Shown: in pieces, positions 1 through 9,059 of the stretch
Numbering within the stretch: the first letter of the stretch is position 1
Layout: the number at the start of each line of letters is the position of its first letter
From: Shewanella gaetbuli
Lineage (GTDB): Bacteria; Pseudomonadota; Gammaproteobacteria; Enterobacterales; Shewanellaceae
Length of the DNA: 64,000 nucleotides
Direction of reading: 5' to 3'
NCBI RefSeq assembly: GCF_023284065.1
Contig: NZ_JAKIKP010000004.1
Coordinates: 248,001 to 312,000 of the forward strand
The notes under the pieces: generated by a model
Database searches by the model: none
Told to the model about the DNA's origin: nothing
The model's input: only the letters and a program-made list of their open reading frames with translations
Translations under genes and position numbers: made by a program

Positions 1-986
1 GTATTCAAGCGGTTCAAACAGACCAAAGCTCTAATGGTACTGCGTCTACTTTAGAAAATGGCCAGTTAGTGACTAATGCTAACTTCGACAGCGCATCGTA
101 TACAGAATGGTTGCCCAGCTTCAACTTAGGTTTTGAAGTTGCAGAAAGCCAAATACTACGTGTTTCTGCTGCCCGTACGTTAACTCGTTCACGTATGGAC
201 CAAATGAACGCAAACATTGGTTATAACTACGAAGAAAACCCAACTACCGGTGTTAACTGGACAGGTAATGCAGGTAACACGCAATTACGTCCATGGTTAG
301 CACGCCAGTATGATATTAGCTATGAAAACTACTTCAGCGATCAAGGTTACTTTGCCCTAGCCGTTTTCTATAAAGACTTAGAAAACTATACCTATAAGCA
401 AACTTCTTTCATTGACTTCACTGATATTGTGCCACCACAAAACCCAACTGATAACCCAATTGGTAGCTTTGAGCAATGGCAAAATGGTCAAGGCGGTTAT
501 GTACAAGGTATTGAAGCTTCATTCTCAATGGACTTCGGTATGTGGGCTAGTGTGTTAGAAGGCTTTGGTACTGTATTAAGTGGTTCATATAACGAAAGTG
601 AAGTGAAAGAAACTGCTGACAGCGAGCCAACAACCTTACCAGGTCTTTCTGAGAAAACATTCAACGCCACTGTTTACTATGAAAACTCAGGCTTTGAAGC
701 GCGCGTTAGCTCACGCTACCGTAGCGATTTCTTAGGTGAAGTAACCGCTATCAGCTTAACTCGTCAAAATGTTAATGTTAAAGCTGAAACGGTTGTTGAT
801 GCACAAATTGGTTATGACTTCAGCGAAAGCGGTATTGATGCACTATATGGTTTATCAGTATTATTCCAAGTTAATAACCTAACAAATGAGCCATTTACCT
901 CTTATACCGGTGATGACGCTCGCCATGTTCGCGACTACCAAAACTATGGTCGTAACTTCATGCTAGGTGCTAACTACAAGTTCTAA
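1..986 (+). CDS. TonB-dependent receptor, C-terminal part (5' end outside window)
   Basis: The reading frame is open from base 3 and encodes the last 327 residues of an outer-membrane beta-barrel. Alternating aromatic/polar strands run throughout and the protein ends in Asn-Tyr-Lys-Phe, the terminal aromatic expected of barrel proteins. The phrases YFALAVFYKDLENYTY and NLTNEPFTSY resemble the Xanthomonas/Caulobacter-type receptor family (TIGR01782), which takes up oligosaccharides. The plug domain and TonB box lie upstream of the window. A strong terminator follows at 1025-1049. The downstream amylases suggest import of malto-oligosaccharides; the substrate is inferred from context only. Confidence 0.9.
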   Translation, partial: IQAVQTDQSSNGTASTLENGQLVTNANFDSASYTEWLPSFNLGFEVAESQILRVSAARTLTRSRMDQMNANIGYNYEENPTTGVNWTGNAGNTQLRPWLARQYDISYENYFSDQGYFALAVFYKDLENYTYKQTSFIDFTDIVPPQNPTDNPIGSFEQWQNGQGGYVQGIEASFSMDFGMWASVLEGFGTVLSGSYNESEVKETADSEPTTLPGLSEKTFNATVYYENSGFEARVSSRYRSDFLGEVTAISLTRQNVNVKAETVVDAQIGYDFSESGIDALYGLSVLFQVNNLTNEPFTSYTGDDARHVRDYQNYGRNFMLGANYKF

Positions 987-1024
987 ACTTGGGAACCATC
1001 CCTCAGTGATGTCCCCTGTAAATA

Positions 1025-1049
1025 GCCCCTGTTCACCAGGGGCTTTTTT
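1025..1049 (+). terminator. Rho-independent terminator after the TonB receptor gene
   Basis: A 7-bp perfect GC-rich stem (1025-1031 with 1037-1043), a 5-nt loop TTCAC and six T. It separates the receptor transcript from the downstream operon, although some read-through is likely because the halogenase start is only 15 nt further on. Confidence 0.9.
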
Positions 1050-1064
1050 CTATCAGAGGTTGGT

Positions 1065-2588
1065 ATGAATAATAAAATTAATAAGATTGTTATTGTTGGA
1101 GGTGGTTCATCAGGTTGGATGACCGCCGCAATGCTAGCAAAACTATACCCTTCTCAACTGCATATAACCTTGGTTGAATCTGACGCCATAGGCACCATAG
1201 GCGTAGGTGAAGCCACGATTCCACCACTGCAAATTTTTAATAACGTGTTGGGCATTAGCGAACAAGACTTTATTAACCAAACACAAGCCACCATTAAACT
1301 CGGTATTCAATTTGAACATTGGGCAAATAAGCAAGACAGCTACATGCATGCTTTTGGCGATATTGGCAAAAGTATCGGCTATACCAGCTTTCACCACTAT
1401 TGGTTAGCAGACAAACCTGTTGATCCACAATCGTTATGGCAATACTCATTTAATTACCAAGCAGCTATCGCCGGTAAGTTTGAACCTAAACCGCGTATTC
1501 ATAATAATCAGTTATCGGGATTAACTCACGCCTATCATTTTGATGCTGGCCTGTACGCGCAATTACTACAACAGTATTGCCAACAAAAACAAGTCACTCG
1601 CATAGAAGGCAAAATAACGGATGTCACCCTAACCAATAATGGTGATATTCAAGCGGTGATATTACAAAATGGCCAAAGATTAGGTGCGGATCTATTTATA
1701 GATTGCTCAGGCTTTAGTGCTTTATTGATAGGGAAAGCGTTAGCCGTAGGTTATGAAAGCTATAAGCAATGGCTTAAATGTGACAGCGCATGGGCAGTCC
1801 CTAGCGCCCTACCCACCGATGAATTAAACTCATCAAAAATAGCAAATACAATTCCTTATACGCGTTCTATCGCCCATGAATTTGGCTGGCAATGGCTGAT
1901 TCCGCTACAGCACAGAACAGGTAATGGCATCGTTTTTTCTAGTGAATATATTTCAAAAGAAAATGCTAAACAGGCATTACTAGCCAACTTAGATGGCGAA
2001 CCTCTAGCCGAGCCTAAGCTAATACAGTTCACCCCCGGTCGACGTGTAAAGCAATGGCATAAAAACTGTGTTGCCATTGGCTTGTCATCTGGCTTTTTAG
2101 AACCACTAGAGTCCACCAGCTTACATTTAGTGCAAACTGCCATCATTCGTTTAACCAAATTAATGCCCAACATGCGCATTACACAGGTGGCAATTGATGA
2201 GTACAATCGGCAATCCAAACTTGAGTTTGAACAAATTCGAGATTTTATCATCCTCCACTATCACCTTAATCAGCGCACTGAACCACTTTGGCAATATTGC
2301 CAAACCATGGACATTCCAGCCTCGTTAAAACAAAAGATTCAATTATTTGCTGAAACTGGCAATTTATTCCGTGAACAAGACGAACTGTTTACCCAAGATG
2401 CTTGGCTTCAAGTATTAATTGGCCAAGGTGTAACGCCAAAAGACTATAACCCACTAGCCAATTGCATTAGTGAGCAAGACAGGCAGGAGTTTTTAACAAA
2501 CCTAAAAGCCATATATCAGCATTATTTAGCGCCATTAAGTACCCATCAAGACTTTCTAAAGACAACAACTCATCACAAGGAAGCGTAA
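1065..2588 (+). CDS. Tryptophan halogenase family FAD-dependent protein
   Basis: This 507-residue protein is of the PrnA type (PF04820). An N-terminal FAD-binding GxGxxG is visible (Gly12, Gly14, Gly17 in VGGGSSGW). Lys78, in the TIKLGIQFEHW segment, matches the position of the catalytic lysine of flavin-dependent halogenases. A WxWxIP motif occupies residues 275-280 and PLEST residues 347-351, with Glu349 at the position of the PrnA active-site glutamate. All diagnostic halogenase motifs are therefore intact. An AGAGG Shine-Dalgarno precedes the ATG. The stop overlaps the next gene by one base (TAATG), so it is translationally coupled to an amylase. Relatives next to TonB receptors in sugar loci are known but their substrate is not; halogenation of a sugar-related compound would be speculation. 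Confidence 0.9.
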   Translation: MNNKINKIVIVGGGSSGWMTAAMLAKLYPSQLHITLVESDAIGTIGVGEATIPPLQIFNNVLGISEQDFINQTQATIKLGIQFEHWANKQDSYMHAFGDIGKSIGYTSFHHYWLADKPVDPQSLWQYSFNYQAAIAGKFEPKPRIHNNQLSGLTHAYHFDAGLYAQLLQQYCQQKQVTRIEGKITDVTLTNNGDIQAVILQNGQRLGADLFIDCSGFSALLIGKALAVGYESYKQWLKCDSAWAVPSALPTDELNSSKIANTIPYTRSIAHEFGWQWLIPLQHRTGNGIVFSSEYISKENAKQALLANLDGEPLAEPKLIQFTPGRRVKQWHKNCVAIGLSSGFLEPLESTSLHLVQTAIIRLTKLMPNMRITQVAIDEYNRQSKLEFEQIRDFIILHYHLNQRTEPLWQYCQTMDIPASLKQKIQLFAETGNLFREQDELFTQDAWLQVLIGQGVTPKDYNPLANCISEQDRQEFLTNLKAIYQHYLAPLSTHQDFLKTTTHHKEA

Positions 2589-4507
2589 TGACTATATTTA
2601 ATCCTTATAAAAAAACCGCACTTGCGACAGTAGCAATAAGCTTATTAGCCGCTTGTTTCTCACCTGCAACAATGAGTGCCAATGCCGTAAACCTCACCGC
2701 AGAACCGCAATTCTGGTGGGCGGGTATGCACAACAGTCAGTTACAGATTTTGGTTTATGGCCAAGGTATACGCGATCAAAAAGTCACATTAACAAACGCT
2801 AACAACATCAAACTTGTTAGCGTTGAGCAAACCGATAGTCAAAACCATCTTTTTATTAATCTTGATTTAGCACAAGCCAGCCCACAAACTATCAAGCTTA
2901 ATTTTACCCAGGCTAACGGACAAACAAGCCAAATAGATTATCAAATCAAACCCCGTGATACAGGCTCAAGTGATCGACAGGGTTTTAGTAATAAAGACGT
3001 AATTTATTTAATTACCCCAGATCGTTTTGTTAACGGCGACACCAGTAACGATAATCACCCAGATATGCTTGAAACAGTAGATCGTGCCAACGACGGTGGT
3101 CGCCACGGTGGTGACATTATGGGAATTCGTAAAGCACTGCCCTATTTGCAGGACTTAGGTGTTACCCAACTATGGATTAATCCGCTTTTAGAGAACAACC
3201 AGCAACATTATTCTTACCATGGTTACTCAACCACTAACTTTTACAAAATTGACCCTCGCTTTGGCAGTAATGAAGAATATAAAGCGCTGGTAGATGAGGC
3301 GAAAAACTATGGCATTGGTATTATTAAAGATGTCATTGTGAATCACTTTGGTTCAGGCCATCAGTGGATGGCAGATTTTCCTTCATCTACTTGGGTTAAT
3401 GGTCAACAAGCTTGGCAGCAAAATCCTAAAGATATTCTGTTTACTACACACCGTCGAACTACGGTTCAAGACCCTTATACCAGTAACATAGACACCAAAG
3501 AATTTGCCCAAGGTTGGTTTACCGACACCATGCCTGATATGAATCAAGTTGATCCGTTAATGGCTACATATCTGATTCAAAATAGCATTTGGTGGATAGA
3601 ATACGCTGGTTTAAGCGGCATTCGCGAGGACACGTACTCTTACGCGAATAAAACCTTTTTAACCCATTGGTCTAAAGCCATTATGGATGAATACCCCAAT
3701 TTCAATATTGTTGGTGAAGAATGGACATCTAACCCAATTACAGTCAGTTATTGGCAAGCGGGTAAACAGAATAATGATGGCTATGTATCATATACCCCTA
3801 GCATGATGGATTTCCCATTATATGAAACATTAATCTCTAGCCTCACCGAAAAAGAAAAAATGGGGTCAGGGTTAATTAATTTATATGAAATGCTAGCCAA
3901 CGATGTTGTTTATGCTGATCCCACCCAACTGGTGCTATTTGAAGGTAACCATGACACTAACCGCCTATATAGCTTGTTAAATGAAGACTTAGCATTATAT
4001 AAAATGGCTATGGCCTATGTATTAACCAGTAATCGTATACCGCAAATTTTTTATGGCACTGAAGTGCTAATGACCAGCCCGACAAAAGATCGCAATGACG
4101 GTGCGGTTAGAGCAGACTTCCCTGGCGGTTGGCCAAATGACCAAGTGAATGTGTTCAATCAACAAGGGGTAACAAAGCGACAAAAACAGGCGTTAGCGTT
4201 TACCAAATCTTTACTGAACTTCCGTAAAACTTCCACGGCGATTACCGAGGGCGCTTTAACCCACTACGTTCCTAAAGACGGTGTTTATGTCCAGTTTAGA
4301 CAATCTGACAACCAGCAGTTAATGGTCATTTATAACAAGAACGACCAACCCAAAGAGTTGGATCTTAATCGATTCAAGCAATCATTAGCCAATGGCACAA
4401 ATATTAATACCAAGGCTGTAGACGTGATCACCTCCGCTGAATATCAGTTAAAAGATACACTTAACTTAAAGCAGAAAGGCGTGTTGATTTTAAATATTTC
4501 GCAGTAA
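2588..4507 (+). CDS. GH13 alpha-amylase family enzyme, SusA/cyclomaltodextrinase-like, exported
   Basis: This 639-residue GH13 enzyme starts with a signal peptide whose LLAAC at 19-23 is a possible lipobox. Residues 35-125 (from WWAGMHNSQLQILVYG) resemble the N-terminal domain of cyclomaltodextrinases and SusA-type neopullulanases. The catalytic barrel shows all four GH13 regions: DVIVNH 248-253, GIRED with Arg346 and nucleophile Asp348, acid/base Glu377 in VGEEW, and Asp456 in GNHD. A C-terminal beta-domain covers roughly 550-639. It probably hydrolyses maltodextrin or cyclodextrin outside the cytoplasm. It is coupled to the halogenase gene by a 1-nt overlap and lies 33 nt before a second GH13 gene. 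Anchoring as a lipoprotein is plausible but less clear than in the next gene. Confidence 0.93.
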   Translation: MTIFNPYKKTALATVAISLLAACFSPATMSANAVNLTAEPQFWWAGMHNSQLQILVYGQGIRDQKVTLTNANNIKLVSVEQTDSQNHLFINLDLAQASPQTIKLNFTQANGQTSQIDYQIKPRDTGSSDRQGFSNKDVIYLITPDRFVNGDTSNDNHPDMLETVDRANDGGRHGGDIMGIRKALPYLQDLGVTQLWINPLLENNQQHYSYHGYSTTNFYKIDPRFGSNEEYKALVDEAKNYGIGIIKDVIVNHFGSGHQWMADFPSSTWVNGQQAWQQNPKDILFTTHRRTTVQDPYTSNIDTKEFAQGWFTDTMPDMNQVDPLMATYLIQNSIWWIEYAGLSGIREDTYSYANKTFLTHWSKAIMDEYPNFNIVGEEWTSNPITVSYWQAGKQNNDGYVSYTPSMMDFPLYETLISSLTEKEKMGSGLINLYEMLANDVVYADPTQLVLFEGNHDTNRLYSLLNEDLALYKMAMAYVLTSNRIPQIFYGTEVLMTSPTKDRNDGAVRADFPGGWPNDQVNVFNQQGVTKRQKQALAFTKSLLNFRKTSTAITEGALTHYVPKDGVYVQFRQSDNQQLMVIYNKNDQPKELDLNRFKQSLANGTNINTKAVDVITSAEYQLKDTLNLKQKGVLILNISQ

Positions 4508-4540
4508 GTAAACAATTTAGCAACTAGGTAACCAACAATA

Positions 4541-6478
4541 ATGAATATCAAATTACCCAGCAGAAGCTTATTAGCCGCCACCATTAGCGCCAGTGTTTTA
4601 GTGGCAGCTTGTGGCTCAGATGGCCAACCAACTGCAAAAGCTCAAGCATCTGTTAACCATGAAGTAAAATCACAACCTGCCTCACAGCAAGAAAAGGCGG
4701 TGGTGTACCAAGTATTCACCCGCTTATATGGTAATACTCAAACTGCCAATGTCCCATGGGGAACCATAGATCAAAATGGTATTGGCAAGTTTAGTGACTT
4801 TACCGACACCGCTTTACAAGACATTAAGTCGTTGGGGGTTAGCCATATTTGGTATACCGGTGTGCCGCATCATGCGGTAATTAATGACTACACTGAATAT
4901 GGTATTAGTCATGATGATCCTGACGTAGTAAAAGGTCGCGCCGGATCGCCCTATGCGGTTAAAGACTATTACAATGTTAACCCTGATTTAGCCGACAACC
5001 CAGCTAATCGTTTAGCCGAATTTGAATCACTCATTGCCCGTACTCATAAACACGGCATGCGAGTGTTAATCGATATTGTGCCAAATCATGTTGCCCGCAA
5101 TTATCAATCTTTATCTGCACCTGAAGGCATTAGCGATTTTGGTGCCAATGACGATACCAGCGTGGTTTATGCTAAAAACAATAATTTTTATTATGTGATT
5201 GGTGAAGATTTCAAAGTACCTAACGCTACCAATGGGTATCAACCGTTGGGTGGAGAATCAAACCCATTAAGTGATGGTAAGTTTGCTGAATCCCCTGCTA
5301 AATGGACAGGTAACGGCTCGCGCCTTGCTCAACCAGATGCTAATGACTGGTACGAAACCGTTAAAATAAACTATGGTGTTAAACCAGACGGCAGCTATGA
5401 CTTCCCCACTTTACCGGCAGACTTTGCCAACAAAGACGTTCAAACTCATTATGAGTTTTGGCAACAACAAGCCGCAACAGATATTCCTGATTCATGGAAA
5501 AAGTTTCAACAAATCACCCAGTATTGGTTAGCAAAAGGTGTCGACGGTTTCCGTTACGACATGGCTGAAATGGTGCCGGTTGAGTTTTGGAGTTATTTAA
5601 ATAGTCACATAAAACACACTAACCCGCAGGCATTTCTGTTAGCAGAGGTTTATAACCCAGCGTTATTTAGAGACTATATTCACTTAGGCAAAATGGATTA
5701 CCTTTACGATAAGGTAGATTTATACGACACCTTAAAAGATATTATTCGCGACAAACAATCGACTGCTGAAATTGCTAAAGTTCAGCAGCAAGTTAGCGAT
5801 ATTGAATCTCACATGCTGCATTTTCTTGAAAACCATGATGAACAACGTATTAACACCGCTGACTTTGCCGGTTCTGCAGAAGCTGGGTTGCCTGCCATGG
5901 TGGTATCAACCTTAATTAGCCGATCACCAACACTTATATATTTTGGGCAAGACGTCGGCGAGCCAGCTGTTGAAAATGCCGGTTTCGGTCAAGCCACTCG
6001 AACCAGTATATTTGATTATATTGGCGTACCAGCCCATCAACGCTGGATGAATGGTGGCAAATTCGACGGTGGACAATCCACCCCAGCCGAAAAGCAATTG
6101 AGGCATTATTACCAACAATTATTAAACTTAAGCCATACTGAGCCAGCTTTATTAGGTAATTACGCTGAGTTAGACACTGTACAACGTGAAAATAACGTCG
6201 CAGGTTACGACAACAAAGTATTTGCTTTCAGCCGCTACAATGAGCAACAACGCATGCTGGTGGTCAGTAATTTTGATAAAACTCAGCCAAAGCGTTTTGA
6301 GTTACTGATTCCAAAAACATTGCTTGAGGCGTGGCAATATGACAGTAAGCAACATCAATTCTTCAATGATAAGCTCAGTCAAACTCAGATGGTATATAGC
6401 ATAGAAACCCAAGAAGACGGCAGTGCGCGCTTAGCAATATCTCTCGCACCACTGCAATCAATGGTGTTAGTTAACTAA
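4541..6478 (+). CDS. GH13 alpha-amylase lipoprotein
   Basis: This 645-residue secreted alpha-amylase has a clear lipobox LVAAC with Cys24 followed by Gly-Ser-Asp, so it is probably lipid-anchored. The GH13 regions are complete: DIVPNH 178-183, GFRYD with Arg338 and nucleophile Asp340, acid/base Glu369 in LLAEVY, and Asp433 in ENHDEQR. A long insertion (residues about 185-310) sits between regions I and II. It differs clearly from the preceding GH13 protein, so the two are not a recent duplication and may act on different chain lengths. It is the last gene before a strong terminator, so the halogenase and both amylases form one transcription unit. Confidence 0.93.
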   Translation: MNIKLPSRSLLAATISASVLVAACGSDGQPTAKAQASVNHEVKSQPASQQEKAVVYQVFTRLYGNTQTANVPWGTIDQNGIGKFSDFTDTALQDIKSLGVSHIWYTGVPHHAVINDYTEYGISHDDPDVVKGRAGSPYAVKDYYNVNPDLADNPANRLAEFESLIARTHKHGMRVLIDIVPNHVARNYQSLSAPEGISDFGANDDTSVVYAKNNNFYYVIGEDFKVPNATNGYQPLGGESNPLSDGKFAESPAKWTGNGSRLAQPDANDWYETVKINYGVKPDGSYDFPTLPADFANKDVQTHYEFWQQQAATDIPDSWKKFQQITQYWLAKGVDGFRYDMAEMVPVEFWSYLNSHIKHTNPQAFLLAEVYNPALFRDYIHLGKMDYLYDKVDLYDTLKDIIRDKQSTAEIAKVQQQVSDIESHMLHFLENHDEQRINTADFAGSAEAGLPAMVVSTLISRSPTLIYFGQDVGEPAVENAGFGQATRTSIFDYIGVPAHQRWMNGGKFDGGQSTPAEKQLRHYYQQLLNLSHTEPALLGNYAELDTVQRENNVAGYDNKVFAFSRYNEQQRMLVVSNFDKTQPKRFELLIPKTLLEAWQYDSKQHQFFNDKLSQTQMVYSIETQEDGSARLAISLAPLQSMVLVN

Positions 6479-6521
6479 CCCGCTATCTCACCATTTAACT
6501 AATCAGTTAATTAACTCATTT

Positions 6522-6559
6522 AAAGCCCCAATAACGTGTTTAACGCTTCTGGGGCTTTT
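6522..6559 (+). terminator. Rho-independent terminator after the GH13 operon
   Basis: AAAGCCCCA (6522-6530) pairs with TGGGGCTTT (6550-6558), with a 19-nt loop and a T-rich end. It closes the halogenase-amylase operon. Confidence 0.85.
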
Positions 6560-6602
6560 CTCTGTTGTATCGTTATGTTGCGGTAAAACATCATAAAATG
6601 CG

Positions 6603-6620
6603 TTGAATACGTATGCATTA
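6603..6620. promoter_or_regulatory. Candidate LacI-family operator upstream of the GH97 gene
   Basis: The word TGAATACGTATGCA is a near-perfect palindrome around a central CG (one mismatched pair), the layout typical of LacI/GalR operators. The sequence TGAATACGTATG recurs upstream of the permease gene at 9023. A TAAAAT at 6594-6599 could be a -10 box, which would place the site at the transcription start. A LacI-family regulator is encoded at 16184-17218. The match of regulator to site is an inference. Confidence 0.55.
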
Positions 6621-6652
6621 CTTTGAGGCTGACCATTAAATGCCCGTATATT

Positions 6653-6814
6653 ATACCAATCGTGATAAATAATTGCTCACCCAAGCTTGTTAAAACACTC
6701 GATAACAGCGTTAGGTTTTTTGATTGTAGAATAACTACTTATCGAAAAAACCTGCCTTGCTATCAAGTATTTTTCCTACGCTAATTATGATCACTTACTT
6801 ATCGTGATTGGTAT
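6653..6814. repeat. 162-nt imperfect palindrome, MITE-like intergenic element
   Basis: The ends are ATACCAATC (6653-6661) and GATTGGTAT (6806-6814). The two halves, about 80 nt each, pair imperfectly along most of their length. A strong inner stem pairs AGGTTTTTTGAT (6713-6724) with ATCGAAAAAACCT (6741-6753), around a GTAG/CTAC tip. It lies in the leader of the GH97 gene. A shorter relative with only the terminal arms is at 9302-9343. It has no coding capacity and looks like a non-autonomous repeat element. Confidence 0.65.
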
Positions 6815-6856
6815 TATTCCAGCATAACAATTCAAAATAATAACAAAGGGATTTTC

Positions 6857-8938
6857 ATGAGCCACAACCATTTACAAACCTATTTCACTCAACCTAATAA
6901 GGTCGCCCTAGCCTGTGCGATCGGATTGGCAAGTATAGCAATATCGCCATCTATCATGGCTAAAACCGTGCAAGTGTCATCACCCGACAACAAGATTAAT
7001 ATTTTTGTGACTGATGATAATGGTAAAGCCGAATATTACGTGACCTATAACAACGAAACCGTAATCAATAACAGTCGATTAGGCATTGTTTTTAACCAAG
7101 TTGGGGAATTGGGTGAAGGGTTAAAAATTACCGATACCAAACGTAATCAGGTCAACAGCCAATGGCAACAACCTTGGGGCGAACGTGAAACAATAACCGA
7201 TCAGCATAAGGCATTAACCACACATTTTAGTAACGGTAACATCAATATTGATGTTGAATTTAAAGCCTTTAATGACGGTATAGGTTTTCGCTACATAGTG
7301 CCAAAACAAACCAGTTTACAAGCCCACCCTCAACTTGATATCACCAAAGAGTTAACCGAGTTCGCCATACCAGATGCCCACAACACCACGGCATGGTGGA
7401 TTCCGGGGCGTGGTTGGAATAGATATGAATACTTGTACCAAACCACCTCTTTGAACAAAGTGGATCGGGCTCATACTCCATTCACCATGAAATTAGCCAC
7501 AGGAACCCATTTAAGTATTCACGAAGCTGCATTAACTAATTATGCCGCAATGGTAATTGACCAACGTCGAGACGGCACATTACGCGCCGACCTAACCCCT
7601 TGGTCAGATGGCATATTAGTTAAAACTCAACCAGGGTTTCATACCCCATGGCGTACTATTCAAATAGGTTCAAAAGCCACTGACCTCCTTAACTCTGACT
7701 TAATATTAAACCTCAATGAACCCAATAAACTTGGCGATGTATCTTGGGTTAAACCAGGTAAATACATTGGTATTTGGTGGGCAATGCATGTAAATGAAAA
7801 AACCTGGGGCTCAGGCGAAAAACACGGCGCAACCACTGAAGAAACGAAACGCTATATGGACTTCGCCGCTAAATATAACTTTGACGGCGTATTAGTTGAA
7901 GGCTGGAACGAGGGTTGGGATGGCAGCTGGTTCCATAATGGCGACGTATTTAGTTTTACTCAACCATATGCTGATTTTGATATTGATGCTGTAAGTCGCT
8001 ACGGAAAAAGCAAAGGCGTTAGACTTATTGGCCATCATGAAACATCAGGTTCGGTCACCAATTACCGAAATCAAATGAGTGCTGCCTATGACTTGTACCA
8101 ACAGCATAACGTTAGCCAAATTAAAACCGGCTATGTAGCAGATGGCGGAGACATTAAACGCGTAGATGAAAACGGTATTACTCGCCATGAATGGCATGAC
8201 GGCCAGTTTATGGTCAACGAATACCTTCATAGCGTTAAAGAAGCGGCTAAACGTGGCATTAGTATAAACACTCACGAGCCTGTAAAAGACACAGGCTTAC
8301 GTCGTACCTACCCCAACTGGATTTCACGTGAAGGAGCACGAGGCCAAGAGTTTAATGCTTGGGGAACACCACCTAATAATCCGGAACACACGGCAATTTT
8401 ACCTTATACCCGTATGTTATCAGGGCCAATGGACTTTACTCCGGGCATATTTAACCTTGCCCCAGAAGGATTAGACGCTGTTAACCGTGTGCAAACGACG
8501 TTAATGAAGCAATTAGCTTTATATGTAGTGTTATACAGCCCAATTCAAATGGCGGCTGATCTCCCTCGCAACTATGTTGAACGCTTAGATGCTTTCCAGT
8601 TTATTTTAGATGTGCCGACAGACTGGAGTGAGTCCATAGCCTTAGACGGTGAAGTGGGTGAATTTGTGGTTTTTGCCCGTAAAGATCGCCACAGCGAAAA
8701 TTGGTATTTAGGTGGTTTAACTAACCAAGACGCCAGAGATGTAACCGTAAAACTCGACTTTTTAGATGCCGACAAACGTTATATTGCACAAATCTACCGT
8801 GACGGTGACAAAGCGAATTGGCAAACTAATCCATATGACTACGTTATTGAGCAACAAACTGTAACCTCACAAGATAAACTTATGTTAAAAATGGCTACCA
8901 GCGGTGGTGTGGCCATTAAATTTAAAGAGATTAAATAA
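6857..8938 (+). CDS. GH97 alpha-glucosidase (SusB-like), periplasmic
   Basis: This 693-residue protein begins with a signal peptide, probable cleavage after Ala35 (PSIMA). An N-terminal beta-sandwich (about 36-300), a TIM barrel (about 300-580) and a C-terminal beta-domain follow, as in SusB. The inverting-type GH97 glutamates are present: Glu395 in GHHETSG, Glu474 in NTHEPV and Glu498 in GQEFN, so an inverting alpha-glucosidase acting on maltodextrins is expected rather than a retaining alpha-galactosidase. An AAGGG Shine-Dalgarno supports the ATG. It has its own promoter region with a candidate LacI-type operator and a 236-nt leader carrying a palindromic repeat. No terminator directly follows the stop; the nearest is at 9221. 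Confidence 0.95.
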   Translation: MSHNHLQTYFTQPNKVALACAIGLASIAISPSIMAKTVQVSSPDNKINIFVTDDNGKAEYYVTYNNETVINNSRLGIVFNQVGELGEGLKITDTKRNQVNSQWQQPWGERETITDQHKALTTHFSNGNINIDVEFKAFNDGIGFRYIVPKQTSLQAHPQLDITKELTEFAIPDAHNTTAWWIPGRGWNRYEYLYQTTSLNKVDRAHTPFTMKLATGTHLSIHEAALTNYAAMVIDQRRDGTLRADLTPWSDGILVKTQPGFHTPWRTIQIGSKATDLLNSDLILNLNEPNKLGDVSWVKPGKYIGIWWAMHVNEKTWGSGEKHGATTEETKRYMDFAAKYNFDGVLVEGWNEGWDGSWFHNGDVFSFTQPYADFDIDAVSRYGKSKGVRLIGHHETSGSVTNYRNQMSAAYDLYQQHNVSQIKTGYVADGGDIKRVDENGITRHEWHDGQFMVNEYLHSVKEAAKRGISINTHEPVKDTGLRRTYPNWISREGARGQEFNAWGTPPNNPEHTAILPYTRMLSGPMDFTPGIFNLAPEGLDAVNRVQTTLMKQLALYVVLYSPIQMAADLPRNYVERLDAFQFILDVPTDWSESIALDGEVGEFVVFARKDRHSENWYLGGLTNQDARDVTVKLDFLDADKRYIAQIYRDGDKANWQTNPYDYVIEQQTVTSQDKLMLKMATSGGVAIKFKEIK

Positions 8939-9022
8939 CAACAAGTTAATGCAATATGTTTTCAAGATTTCGCCAAAGCACCAATGTGACGGAAATGTAT
9001 GTATCAAGTTGCTGCAAAATCA

Positions 9023-9038
9023 TGAATACGTATGTATT
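9023..9038. promoter_or_regulatory. Candidate LacI-family operator upstream of the permease gene
   Basis: TGAATACGTATGTATT repeats the word found at 6604-6619 with one difference, around the same ATACGTAT palindrome. A possible promoter (TTGCTG at 9009-9014, TATGTA at 9031-9036, spacer 16) overlaps it, so a bound repressor would block RNA polymerase. The transcript would then contain the structured segment 9060-9263. Confidence 0.5.
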
Positions 9039-9059
9039 GAGTTGTGCAAATAGCGGCTC

